60,000 nt of DNA. Source: Membranipora membranacea (Eukaryota; Bryozoa; Gymnolaemata; Cheilostomatida; Membraniporidae). Positions 12,634 to 24,050 of this stretch are shown here, one piece after another. The stretch's first letter is position 1. Each line of letters opens with the position of its first letter. The notes below the pieces were generated by a model. It was not told the DNA's origin. It did no database searches and was given only the letters and a program-made list of their open reading frames with translations. The stretch spans positions 9,877,501-9,937,500 of the forward strand of contig OU612070.1 in assembly GCA_914767715.1 (NCBI GenBank), given 5' to 3'. The position numbers and the translations under genes are program-made.

Positions 12634-12704
12634 TTCAGTATTTTCTATAACAGACTGCAGAAGGTTAATATGAACAACAATTATTATTCATCATATGTCT
12701 ATAG

Positions 12705-12800
12705 TATATATATATACATTTTTATTGCAACAACAATCATCTGAAGATGTTCTCCCTGATGTACAAAGAAATCAAAACAAAAAACAATCGAAATAGAATC
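12705..12800 (+). repeat. TA-microsatellite-linked dispersed repeat, copy 1
   Basis: (TA)n is followed by TTTTATTGCAACAACAATCATC, then GAAGATGTTCTCCCTGATG and an A/C-rich tail with CAAAA units. The same order recurs at 34615-34730. Confidence 0.7.
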
Positions 12801-13014
12801 TTTGCTATAACATACCCATTAAATAAAAATAAAATAGAAATAAAAAGTATTGCTATAACACACCCATAGTATAAGCCAAAGCCATGCTATACATACAAAA
12901 AGATGCAATATGATATTTATGTATGCTCAAGAGCTTGTTTCAAATTCATTAGAGATTGTCCCCTCTCACCTAGGAAACAGGCAACTCCAAAAATAATCTA
13001 TATGCACTATGATG

Positions 13015-13034
13015 TCACATGATCAGTCATGTGA
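13015..13034. promoter_or_regulatory. palindromic E-box pair
   Basis: TCACATGA and TCATGTGA form 8-bp perfect inverted arms around TCAG. Each arm carries a CATG-type E-box (CACATG / CATGTG). The site lies about 170-190 bp upstream of the TMEM232 ATG. Binding is inferred, not shown. Confidence 0.4.
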
Positions 13035-13038
13035 TTTT

Positions 13039-13052
13039 GTTTCCATAGTAAA
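13039..13052 (+). promoter_or_regulatory. candidate RFX X-box
   Basis: GTTTCCATAGTAAA fits the RFX half-site pattern RYYNYY-AT-RRNRAC at every position except the last. It lies 153-166 bp upstream of the TMEM232 start, within the usual distance for RFX sites of ciliary genes. TMEM232 has a sperm-flagellum role in mammals, so the site makes biological sense. Confidence 0.5.
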
Positions 13053-13055
13053 GAC

Positions 13056-13065
13056 AATATGGCGG
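13056..13065 (+). promoter_or_regulatory. candidate YY1-like element
   Basis: AATATGGCGG matches the YY1 core AAnATGGCGG. It lies just downstream of the X-box and about 140 bp before the TMEM232 ATG. In animals this motif is often found immediately downstream of the transcription start, so it may mark the start region. Confidence 0.4.
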
Positions 13066-13204
13066 ATCATTGATCAGAGGAAATTTACACTTGATCTTAA
13101 CTTTAATTGAACAGTTTGTAATAATAGTAAGATTTTAATAATTGAGTCCTTTAAATACACATTCACAGAGCTTCACTTTGCTGTACTATACTGAAGGGAG
13201 AACA

Positions 13205-16200
13205 ATGCCTATTGAGAAAGTGCCTGTTGTCCACAGATTTGGAATAATATCCCATAACCAGAGGCTTGACTTACAAGAGAGGCTACTGCAAAAAGCTGTT
13301 GAACAAGCTACTGCAAGACAATATGACAAAATAAGGTGAGTGTCATGGATTAAAGTTATGTTTTGACCCAAGAAGAAGGAGTTGGTGTTATCTTAATCCC
13401 TTTCCTCGTCTGCAAATACTGGTCTGGATGCATGATTGAGTTTGCTTGCAAATGAAAGATAGATATTGATTTGTACTTCATACCCAGGTCTTGCACAATG
13501 CCTGCATGGTGCCCAAACCTCAGCAGGTGTGTAAACATTCTCCCTGTTTTAAGCAAGGAGGAACAGAAGATCCTGTCGCTCCTTGTACTAAGCTCCTGAA
13601 CCTGGTATTACCTTTCTCATCTCAATCCAGACAGTGAATCATTGGATTAAACTTTCAATAGTCGGGTAAATTATTAGATTTAGAGTTGCAACCAGACCTG
13701 CCATAACAGGTAAAAGCTAGGAGGATTGCGGTGGCCATCTTTTCAAAATGCGTCAGAAATATGAAGAAAAAGAATGTTTTCGAGTAATGTTTCTAAAGCA
13801 GCGTTAATGTTACCGTAGCTAATTTAATCTCAGTGAGTCAAACATTAGCAGCCCTGTAAGTCAAAGTGATCAGCGTCTTAGGTACTGTAGTCTCAACTTG
13901 CAGTACATTGACACAGTAACAACAACAACAAGATAACAATTTTAGCACGTTTATCTCTGATTGTTAGACCTATATTTTGTCAAAGTTTGTCACATGTTCC
14001 TGCCCCTCGCTCCATAATATGATCTCGGGTGGCCACATCGATTCTTTGTGAGGAAAGCCGAGTTACATGAACTAATTATTATGCTTTATAGATCAGAGAC
14101 ATAGCAATATTTAATCCCATCGACGCAGTGCAAGTGTTTTTGCTGCAATTTGGATCTCGGCTTGTCCAATCTAAGTTGCTGAAGCCCAAATTATGAGATG
14201 AGCAGGCAGATGATTAGAAGTGTTACATATAAAACTATATAAATACATATAATCTGATTTTTCTGTTCACAGAAACCCCAATGAGTTACAGGAGACATTT
14301 GTACATCAGTTTAATGGTGCTACTACTGTAGAGGAGAAGGAAAAGTATGAGCAGCAGGCCAGAAAACACATAGAGAGGCTCAAAGTATGTGTCTTATATT
14401 AAAATCTTGTGATATTGAAATAACAGGACTTGACAGCATATCGTGTTCAGAGATCATGTGTCAGGTCAAAGACCCTGTCCCAACACCAGCTGCATGAAAA
14501 GCTGCCATAACATATTAGATTGCAAGTCCGCTTTCATTTGAACCTGCCCTAGTTAAGAGTATCCAAGTTGCCTGATGAGTAATTGAATCCCACATATTGA
14601 TATGAGGGCCCAAAAGATCAGCGTGTCATCATTGCCAGTCTCAGGAAAAAAGACCACTAGGACCCTATTACTGTGCTCCATTGGAGGCACTTCAATGAAT
14701 GATGACCGGAAACGTTTTTTTAGCAATTTTTTACAACTCAGAATACAAAAGAATGCTTATTGTTTCCTGGAGTGGAGGGTGGGTTGTATACCAGAACATT
14801 TCTGTCTGTGCCTACGATGAGAAGCACAGCTTTCAAATGTGAAGCAGTCTCACAGAACAACATTCTCTCTCAGTATGATATGCATGCTTTGCGAGCGTAA
14901 AGATCTAGGGAAAGTTACTTTTCCCTCCAAGATGCTTGTGCTTATAGTTACTGTCATTTATTATGACAGAGAAAGTGTGGATTGAGTAAGAAATGTCAGA
15001 TAACAGATAAACAGTTAGACGAAGCCTGGGTGGACCTCACCATCTTATCACAATGTAAAGGCAAAATACAGGAAGGTAAGTTCATGAGAAATGCACCATT
15101 CAAGGGGCTGAAGTTTGTTTTCTAGGACAGACGGCAATGCAGTGAAAGTGTTGCCTATAAGGACAAGCTATCAACTTGGATTAAGTTGATACGTTAGAGC
15201 TCAGCTCTTGTTTGAATTCTCAATAGTATGTGAATTGCAGCGGACCTGAGACCCCAATTGTAAGACAGCTTTCCCTGCTTCAATTACCTCTAGGATAGCC
15301 TAAGATACTGACTTCAAGTTGCTAATTGAAGGGAAATCTATTTGACGTTTCATGTGGATGTAGTCTAACCCCCAAGACTCTCGCCCCCTCCCAACCGACA
15401 GCCCCCAGTTTGCTAAGCTCGAGCCTTAAAAAGAGAAACTTTTAACATACTCATATTTGCATAAGCGCATGACTGCTAGACCAAACAAAATGGCCATGCA
15501 ATAGAAGCGGTTTAGTTTTCTTGGTTGGCACAGTGCAACCACATAATTAGAGATCATTTAACCTCATATCAGTAGAGCGCAACCCAGTTTACTCAGCTCA
15601 GTCCTTAAAGACTTCTGCTCCCTTCCACTTGCATCCCCCCCCCCTTTCCAAGCCTGGCCTGTAAGTCAGGTGTAGACATTACTGCAATATGCATAATTTC
15701 AAAGCATAGAGATACAGTCTTACCTTAGATCTGTTGAGTTTGTGTACAATTCTTGTTGGTTAATCCTTCAGTTCACACTAAATTTATCTGGCCTACTACC
15801 ACTAGCTGATTATATTATAATGACACTGCACAGTATGCTTTGGACTTGCTGTCACACTCAATATCCAGGGTAGTATTATCCATTGTTTGTTCAATTATCA
15901 ATCTAGTGTTGACAATTATACATTGCAGAAATCAGTTAGTTTGAACAACAGCCTACATAAAGCCTAAATTTATAATCTTTAATAAAGCTGTACGATTGTT
16001 GATGCTGATAGTAATAACATTTTATTATCAACCACATTCCCAGCAAATTTGGTTTGAAATGCCACGAAAATCAAATTGGACAAGATTATGAATAGTATAT
16101 ATTTTGATATGATAGACATTTTTTGCATTGTTCTTGGTTGGCAACAGTTGAATACTGTCAGACTAACATGTGTATTATTGTAGTCGATTGAAATTTCATG

Positions 16201-17314
16201 TGACAAAATCCATGATTTAGATCATATCATTGAACTCTTTAGATTGGCGTTGATGTGTTTGTATTCACTTAACTTTAATAGTATCGATATATGTATGCAG
16301 CGAGGCGATTTTCCTGTCAGTTGGTAGACCCATATTCGTATACAACAACAAATTATAATACTGAGTAAAGCGATTGCAGGAGAAGCTGTTCTCTGAATTT
16401 TACAGCTCCCTTATATATTTCCAAACTCATTACTACTTTATATCAATGTTCACCATAGCTTGTGAAAACTCTTGCTAGCTTATATCAATGAGGGAGAGGG
16501 AGTTCATTGCTTATAACAAGTCATCCCCATTAAATAAACTAAACAGTAGCTAATATTTACTCCTCCAGCGTATGTGTATGGGTAGACCTAACAATGATTA
16601 TTTATAATTTTACAGACAGTCTAGATATACTAATATCGACACTTGACCAGGCTACATTTGACCAGGGACACATACAGGGTCTATTCTTCTTAGCTGAGAC
16701 AGCCCTCTACTGGCTCAGAACTGATGCTATAAATAGTCCATATCTCAGAATCTCAGAAATAAAGCTTCTCAGGGTGAGTGTCATACTTGTGATTATGTAT
16801 AGATTCTTCATCACAGTTCAGCTAGACAAAAAGTTTGATCCAGTTGGCCTGAATTAAGAGTTGCTCCCTCTCCATTGATGAGCCTGTGGCTTATCAGTGG
16901 AGACACCGTTCTCCCTGGTGGAGGCAAGGCAAACTGGATCAAACTTGATCTACAGTTCAGCGGTACTAAATATACCAGTACCAATACCTGACTTACACAA
17001 CTCAGCAGGTAGGATGGAGCAATCGGTTAGCGTGCTTGATATTCGATGCCAAGCAATTGGTGGTACAGCAATTATTATTTTATATTTATTATCTACTTGA
17101 AGCTTGTGCCTGAAGACCAAATATTGCTCTCATTAATCCAGTTTGTTTTTTACAGCCTCGTGAGCTGTATTTTCTGAGTTCTTGTATAGGATGACCCATA
17201 GAACCTATGTTTTTCAACAATTAGCACAATTCCCCATGTTTGTTACCCTCCCCACACCATTGTGTTATATGTGTTACTTGCAACATTGCTACTGTTTTCT
17301 CTTTTACATTGCTA

Positions 17315-17348
<34 letters not shown>

Positions 17349-20300
17349 AGATGGCATATATGGTGTTTCTGAGACTATTTTATCATCATATGGTTGGAGA
17401 TTTACGAGGTCACAAGCTATTCAAGAGTCGGCTCTACATGTACTTAGATGGTGAGTGTCTGGCATTTCACACCTAGTAGTTGCAATTGACAAGGATACGC
17501 TACACATAATAGTAGTGTTATCTCATGTTTTGGATTTTGTTGAAGTTTCTGAGAAAATGGTATCTTGCGCAGAAGCTAAAATGAAAAAGGTTCTCCCACT
17601 GGCCAGCTTAGTTCTAGGCTGGCTATATGACAGCTTCTTAATTTATCTACTTTTTAGAATAGCATACATTAATTTTTTTCTGTGTGTGCTACCTTTTTTC
17701 ATGTTTTGAGGTTATCACCTCTCTAAACATGAGCGGACAATACAACCAGTAATAGAGTATCAGTTTAATTTAATTTATTTGTTGAAAGAGGTTTCCCGGA
17801 AAGTTTACAGATACCAGTCTATCCTATTTCACGCAGTGTTTGTGTTTCTAGGTTTGACAGAATATCAAGAGGCTTACAGTCCGTATCCGAATGCTCACCT
17901 CTGCCTGAGATATGTAATAGAAGTCGGTAAAGTAATATTTCTGGATGATGACCTTGACCCTGGAGAGATGAAGGACTCCGAGCCTCAGGAGCGGTCACAC
18001 TTCACTAACTCTGCGGGAAGTCATGCTGGCAGGTATGACTCAATGTTCCACCGAATCAGATGTTACAGAATAATGTTAAACAACCAAATCAATATATAAA
18101 ACGCTTCTATTATAAGCAGTAAGTACACTGATTTTTTTTAAATCTTGAAGACTCTTGTGTTGTTTTATCATCGCTTGAATAGACAGTCCATACAGCTACC
18201 GTAGTTTGTTATTAGGCAAATGTATCACTTCATCGCTCCTCCAGGGTAGTTATATTATTAAGCGTAATGCATATTGATTGAAATACATGTATATGTGTCC
18301 CAATTATATTTCTGCATAACTCATTTCCTCTCTTCCTCTACAGATCTGGTATTAGCGCAGTAAGCCGTAGTGTACATGACCTAACCCCCACACTGTGGCA
18401 CGCTCTCGATGTCTGGAGATGTGTGACTGTCACTGGGAAGTCTGTAGATGAAGCTCTCTATTCTCTGGCTAGATGTGGACTTGGAATGTCACTGGAGAGC
18501 TGGTCAGTGTCTATAAATACGTTTAGTATAAACCAAAATTCAATGATTTCGAACAGATACTTGATATTTAGCGAATTTTCGAGAAGTCAAGTTGTAAATG
18601 TTAAAATTAAATTAAACTCTTCATCCTCTAGTATTATTAGGATGCAATAATTAATTTTCCAATGTGATGTTTTTGCTTGGGAATGATTTGGCTGAATACC
18701 ATAATTGACATGCTCTTGTTGGGAAATACCCTTCAGTAAATTCCTCATTTGTTCTGTACATATTTATTGAAAATGTATGGTCTATCAATAGACGGGGAGC
18801 AAGTCCACATGCTGGCAAAAAGGATCAACCTGGTCTAGGTCTGACCTGGTTGAAGCTACATGCAGGCCGAATCTTGCTACCTAGCCTATGCAGCAAAATT
18901 GTTTAAGTCGACATTCATGACACCTTGCCTATTCAACTCAAGCTTATTTTTTTTATCACCTATTTGGCTGCAAATCATTCTTCTTTTGATTCTCATTTGA
19001 TACGAAAACCCACAGGGTAGAAACAAACATCAGTGAAAAGGAACTGATAATTTGATTAGGAGTATTCAATAAAAACTTGTCAAACATTATAAGTAAAAAA
19101 AATTATTAAAAAGTGAATAACTCTGAATAGAACTTAGAAATGCAGTCAAATCAGGTCAAACTTGATACTATTGTTCACAGGGTTGATGGTGCAGCTGCTC
19201 TCACAGTTCTGGGAGAGGCCTCGAAGTATAATCTATCTACTCTGAAGATCTTACAAAGCTTAGCTGGAGGTCTGATACCTACTTACATCACTACTGAGGA
19301 TGATATGATGAACACTGCTCTTGTCCACGAGCATAAAGTCAACCCGCATCACACAGGTTTGTCTCCCTTGCTGATGAACAGGCTGCATGATTTATTAATT
19401 GAATAAAGACCATCAAAAAATTAAAGTAATATATAGTTTGGCAGCTACATCTGCAGTATTTTTTCAATTTTTTTTCTACAAAAAATATTCATTCGTAAAT
19501 ATTATATATAGTTAGCAATTTTCTCCGATTTCCTTTTATGAGGCATCATGACTAAGTGCTGTACAAGCCCAATAAATGATTTTTTTCAAAATCAGTTTGC
19601 GGTGTACAAAGTGTGTCAAACTTTAAAAAAGATTAAAATTTTGAAATATACTAGTGTTTACACTCTGTATGTTTGTTAGGTTCGGTGATGGAGCCTCCAT
19701 CAGGTCCTCCATCAGAAGACCAGCAAGCTGTAGAAGACCTGAGGGAACTAAAGGAGGCTCTGTATGAGGCTGATATGGATAGACTCAAATCTCCTAAAAC
19801 TCCTCGTAAGGTCAGTAACAGTATAATTATTATTGAATGCATACCACTGCAAGTTTCTAAGGGCGTTTTCTAATTCGTACTCTCGCAGAGTTCTTAGCCC
19901 TCTTAGCCCCTTAGTATTTTACAAAAGAAAAGATTTGGGTAACTATAAATTTCAATGAGCCGTGAGGGCAGATTGTAATCAGATAATGGTTCTGGCAATT
20001 TTTAATTGGGTCTTCTCATATATCTAGGTATGTTTTGGCCCTTGAATGAATGGGAGTTGAATAAAGAATAATGATAGACACATAATTGTTATTAGGAATT
20101 GTGTTACCACGTCTAGCGGTGACACAACTTATTACTCAACCATTATTATTACAGCAGAAATTACCCCCACCCCCATCTGCAAATTTGGGTTTTACATGGA
20201 CATTTCTATATATGCTGATAGGTGACGAGACAGTCACAGAGAGGTGCAGTGAGCCGACCTGTTACTCGTGAGACAGTAGCTGGTCAGGATAACGGCGCAC

Positions 20301-23300
20301 AGACTGGGCGGAGGCCTGATATCGGCACTAAATACAATGAGAGAGGGGGAATCACTCCTACTACCTACAGAAATTCTCCGGTACGTGCTACTTGGCTTGT
20401 GAGCCTGCCATCTAGTTGGTTAGACTAAAACATGTGTGACTACCCAGCAATAATAAGTGATGTAGACACTTATACACACTCATCATACTACTGAGACTTT
20501 TTTTAATTGTGCTTGTTTGAAATTGGCACGTCTGACAACTTGTCTGTATAACAAATCAAATTACAAAGCATCATTGATGTGTATGAATAACTAGAATGTA
20601 AAATGGAATCGAGGAGCTTAACATTCTGGTCGCTGCCTGACCCATCCTCGCCATTTATTGATTGGTAACTAAATATTAACTTTGCAGGTTGAAGACTCCC
20701 CAGGCTTACAAAGCTGGCAGTGGGAAGTTGCAGTTATCTACACAGAGCTTTTAGCTGACCTAGTCATATACGCTTCTCTTTCCTCCATACAAAAGAGAGC
20801 ATTACTAGGCAACCATAAATCAGCAGATGATGTACAATATGCTGATATAGTTCCGCCGCTCTCTAGTGCTGGATTGGTAGACATGCTCCATTTCCATATA
20901 CCGGGAGAGCTCATTGAAGCTGGTAGGTGTTTATAGAGCTCGTTGGCAGGTTCATATTTTTAGTCAATGTTGAGGGCATTCTGCAAATGCTTGAATGCCT
21001 CGATAATATGAGTAGGTCCAATGTACTATGACTATGACTTCATCAGTTACCTTTCATTGGCGGTTAAGCTATATAGCAATAAATTTATACGCTTATCAGC
21101 TGCCCCTGTATGCCTCACTGTTTCTCTATCTAATTTCTATTTCCTGACTTGTCTTGTTATAGGTTCAGTAACTGGTAAGCAGATGTTTCATGCGATGTCC
21201 ACAGCCAGCCGCAACAACCGCCGTACTATTTGTTTGGCTACAACTGTCACAAAATAATAAATATGGTTTTGATGTGATTTGTGTAGTAATGTCCAGTATA
21301 TACCCACTATTATGTAGTACAGTATGACCCTTTGTGTAGCAAGGGCTCTTAGATTGCTCTTAATTGAAACCAAGCGTATCTCAATACCATTTTATAATGA
21401 ATATCATTTGTTTGATTTTTCAGACCCAGCACACGATTGGTCATGGAGAATAAGATACACCGCAGTACAAGGTCTTGTTCAGATCTGTGGGCACTTAGCT
21501 GGCAATAAGATGTGTGATGGCTTATATAACATAGCCTGGAGATCTCTTCTGGAAGCAAACTCTTTTGAATCTGACGAGAGAGTTTTGGAGGCGCTCAAAG
21601 TTGGACAGGTTAGTTTTGTCTTTGTAGTGTGAGATGGCAGCCAGCTTGACTTTAAGCTGCGCATCAAACATATACAGCAGCAGCCTGTTCTAAACACGAG
21701 AACATGGTGGATGGAAATACAAATTTTGTAATGACCAATCTCTAGTTCTCTAGGTGTGTGTTAATCAAATCAGGGTAAATTTTCTTTTGAACCCAACCTG
21801 ATTGAAAAATTATACTATTTCATTTATGAAACTGGTTCGTAGCTAGATTATGGTAATGTTTAAGGTCCCTGATTATAGGCTCAAGCTGTTTTATGTTTTA
21901 AAGGTTTTAAGCTAGATACCATGAGTCATGCGTTATTATGAGGCCTTCTCAAGTCCATTTAACTCATGGCCAACCCCAGCAGCATAAAAACCACCACTGT
22001 GTTGATGTGCTTTTCATTTTTTCACTTTGTTTATGGTTTTTATACTGAGCTCTTAATATTTTTAGGTTACAGTGAAACAAAAGGAAAATGAGAAGTTGTC
22101 TCCCTTCTCAGACTTGCTGAAAACTAACACTGCAGGTGGAAGATTAGCAGATGGGTTAGCTAAGAGATATTTACCTCCAATCTCTGTCACTAAGCCTCTG
22201 CCAAAACTACCGCAGAGAAGACAACCTCCAAAACACGTTAACAAAAAACCACAGATCAACAGGACCACTCTCAGGTATGTGTTTGATTCAGGGTTGCGGC
22301 ATGAGCTCATTTTTTTAGGATTACTTGCTGTAACCAGCTCGGTTGCTATTGTAGCTAGATAAATTTTCCTTCTATCTGCATACACTCTGAAAGTTTCTTT
22401 GATTCCACCATCCCTGTCTGTCTGTCTGATATTGATCCTTATCCTTTCAATATCAACAACCTTGATGCACCTGTGAGAATGGTCCTTGTGGAACCAACTA
22501 TTGTCATACTTGAAAGTACCAGTCCCTGTTCAGATTTCTTTAACAAGCATCGATTTCGAAATTTGAGATATTTGCAGTATTTTTGTGTCTCGCCATTATT
22601 TCCACAGGCCTACATAATACATGGCTTCAGCATAAACTATGATCTTGAGCTCAACTCACTTTCATATATCTCCTTTTTAGAGAAGAGAAGAAGTTGGCTG
22701 AGTTAACAGATCACCCTCCCATACCAGATTTTACATCTCGTACAAACAGAGATCTAATGAGAATAGTCGAAGATCAGGTAATACATTGTTTTGTGTTTGG
22801 TCAATACTGAGAGGAGGATTAATCATATACCTCGATTGTTTCATTATACCAGCGTAGCAATTTAGCAGATGCTTGAAATAGCTAAATTTAGTGCTAGCCA
22901 ACATTTAACAACCCCCCAAAATACCTAAACTAAACTCCAGCTAACCTTTACATTTCCTTCAGGGTATCTAGTGAAATAGAATCCTCAACAGGACCAATTT
23001 AATATACTTTAGAAAGTTTTCTTTTAAAGAGGGGGTACGGGTCAGATTCACTTTCTCCCATCCCTATCCAGGTTGATGGATCACCCAATTCTGATTATGT
23101 ACATGTGCTCCAATTCGGCGCCAAATACAACATAACAATTTGTTTACATTTATAAGCAAGAATATGATCTCATACGTAGGACTCTCATAAACAATGCCCT
23201 ATCAATCAATAATGACTGATTTACATTTAGGAGTTTTTCTCAGTAAATAGTTATTATTTTTGAAAATCATTATAGCTACACATTCCTCAACTACATTTGA

Positions 23301-24050
23301 CTTTGCTAATGGATTTTTGTAATCTTATTTTCTTTTTTTAAAAGAAAATAAGATATGAAAAAGTGTAGGAATACAATAATTTTGAGTTCAGTTTATAATT
23401 AAACGACATGGTCACAATGTGTGCCACAGCAGGTGCACTGCAAAGATTGATTTTCTAGTGAATTATAAATCGATAGATCATTAATCATCATGATATATGC
23501 TATTAAATATGGCTCAATGTAGCCTGTCTTGACAAGACATGCTATGCTCCTTGTAATTACCGTATACTCATAAGTTTTGAAGATTTAATTTTGAGCATAG
23601 AAAATTGGTAAAAGTAAGTCTCATAAAAAGATTTTTGGTCCATTTTATTACTCCCCGCACAAGTAAATCCCTGTAGATAGACTACCAAGTGTCTACAATC
23701 AATGCTGGATCTGAATTACACTCCATCTTTAAATAGATATGGTTAACATTTATACTTCCACTACCATATTTCAACTCTTTTTTTTTGTAAAAAGATGTTA
23801 CTGCTATAACAGAAATGCACCTTCTACCTGGATTTCCATAGGTGGACCAGGGTACACCGTTACATTATCTTTAGCTCAAGAATGTCATGTATCTTAATGT
23901 AACTTGTTTCTATTTTAGTGGAGGAAAGATCTCCAGGAGAAACTGAGAATTGAGGAAGATGAGAGACTAGCGGAAATAAAATCTCAACAAGAATCTCAAG
24001 CTAGCATGTCTCCAACAAAGTCAGGCAAGAGTGCCACCTCCGCTACGTAA
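13205..24050 (+). CDS. TMEM232: TMEM232 orthologue (15 exons, 756 aa; 760 with an optional micro-exon)
   Basis: In mammals TMEM232 is linked to sperm flagellum function; no biochemical activity is known to me. Exons are 13205-13335, 14273-14384, 14970-15075, 16616-16773, 17351-17450, 17852-18032, 18344-18502, 19181-19356, 19680-19810, 20222-20380, 20688-20922, 21424-21608, 22066-22274, 22681-22777 and 23919-24050. An optional 12-nt exon is 21163-21174. All phases agree. The match to human TMEM232 (657 aa) runs end to end: MPIEKVPV at the start, LSQCKGKIQE, LFFLAETALYWL, then EIKLLR spliced to MAYMVFLRLF, ALTVLGEASK, EVAVIYTELLADLVIYA, and a helical C-terminus before WRKDLQEKLRIEEDERLAEIK. Residues about 375-471 (exons 8-10) form a Pro/Ser/Arg-rich, probably disordered insert not recalled in mammals. 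The protein is mostly helical with few convincing membrane spans. It ends in a Ser/Lys-rich tail. Confidence 0.92.
15635..15644 (+). repeat. poly-C run
   Basis: Ten consecutive C inside TMEM232 intron 3. It is a length-variable homopolymer with no other function visible. Confidence 0.8.
17318..17346 (+). repeat. TA microsatellite abutting a splice acceptor
   Basis: About 13 TA units are followed directly by TTGTAG, the acceptor of TMEM232 exon 5 (17351). The dinucleotide array replaces the usual pyrimidine tract. Confidence 0.85.
21163..21174 (+). other. candidate 12-nt micro-exon of TMEM232
   Basis: GTTCAGTAACTG is flanked by a good acceptor (CTTGTTATAG) and a consensus donor (GTAAGC). Inserting it between exons 11 and 12 keeps the frame (phase 1 on both sides) and adds four residues, GSVT in place of the junction codon. 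Skipping it is equally in frame, so use of the exon is uncertain. Confidence 0.35.
23322..23354. repeat. perfect 15-bp hairpin
   Basis: ATCTTATTTTCTTTT and its exact reverse complement are separated by TTT, in the last intron of TMEM232. It is AT-rich and could be fortuitous or a tiny foldback remnant. Confidence 0.7.

Larger units (their letters stand above)
12634..13204. promoter_or_regulatory. divergent (bidirectional) promoter region, oxidase / TMEM232
   Basis: 571 bp separate the two start codons on opposite strands. It includes a TA microsatellite and a copy of a dispersed repeat (12705-12800). The proximal TMEM232 side has a palindromic E-box pair, an X-box-like site and a YY1-like site, each listed separately. 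Part of it will be 5'UTR of both genes, but the transcription starts cannot be located from sequence alone. Confidence 0.55.

Noticed and set aside
16897-17100. 67 aa frame in a TMEM232 intron
   Set aside because: Intronic, overlaps repeat-like sequence, no splice support.
17155-17190. Possible TMEM232 exon after a good acceptor (reading PRELYFLSS)
   Set aside because: Joining exon 4 (16773) directly to 17351 reproduces the conserved EIK...FLRLF stretch without a gap; this segment has a poor donor and breaks the frame.
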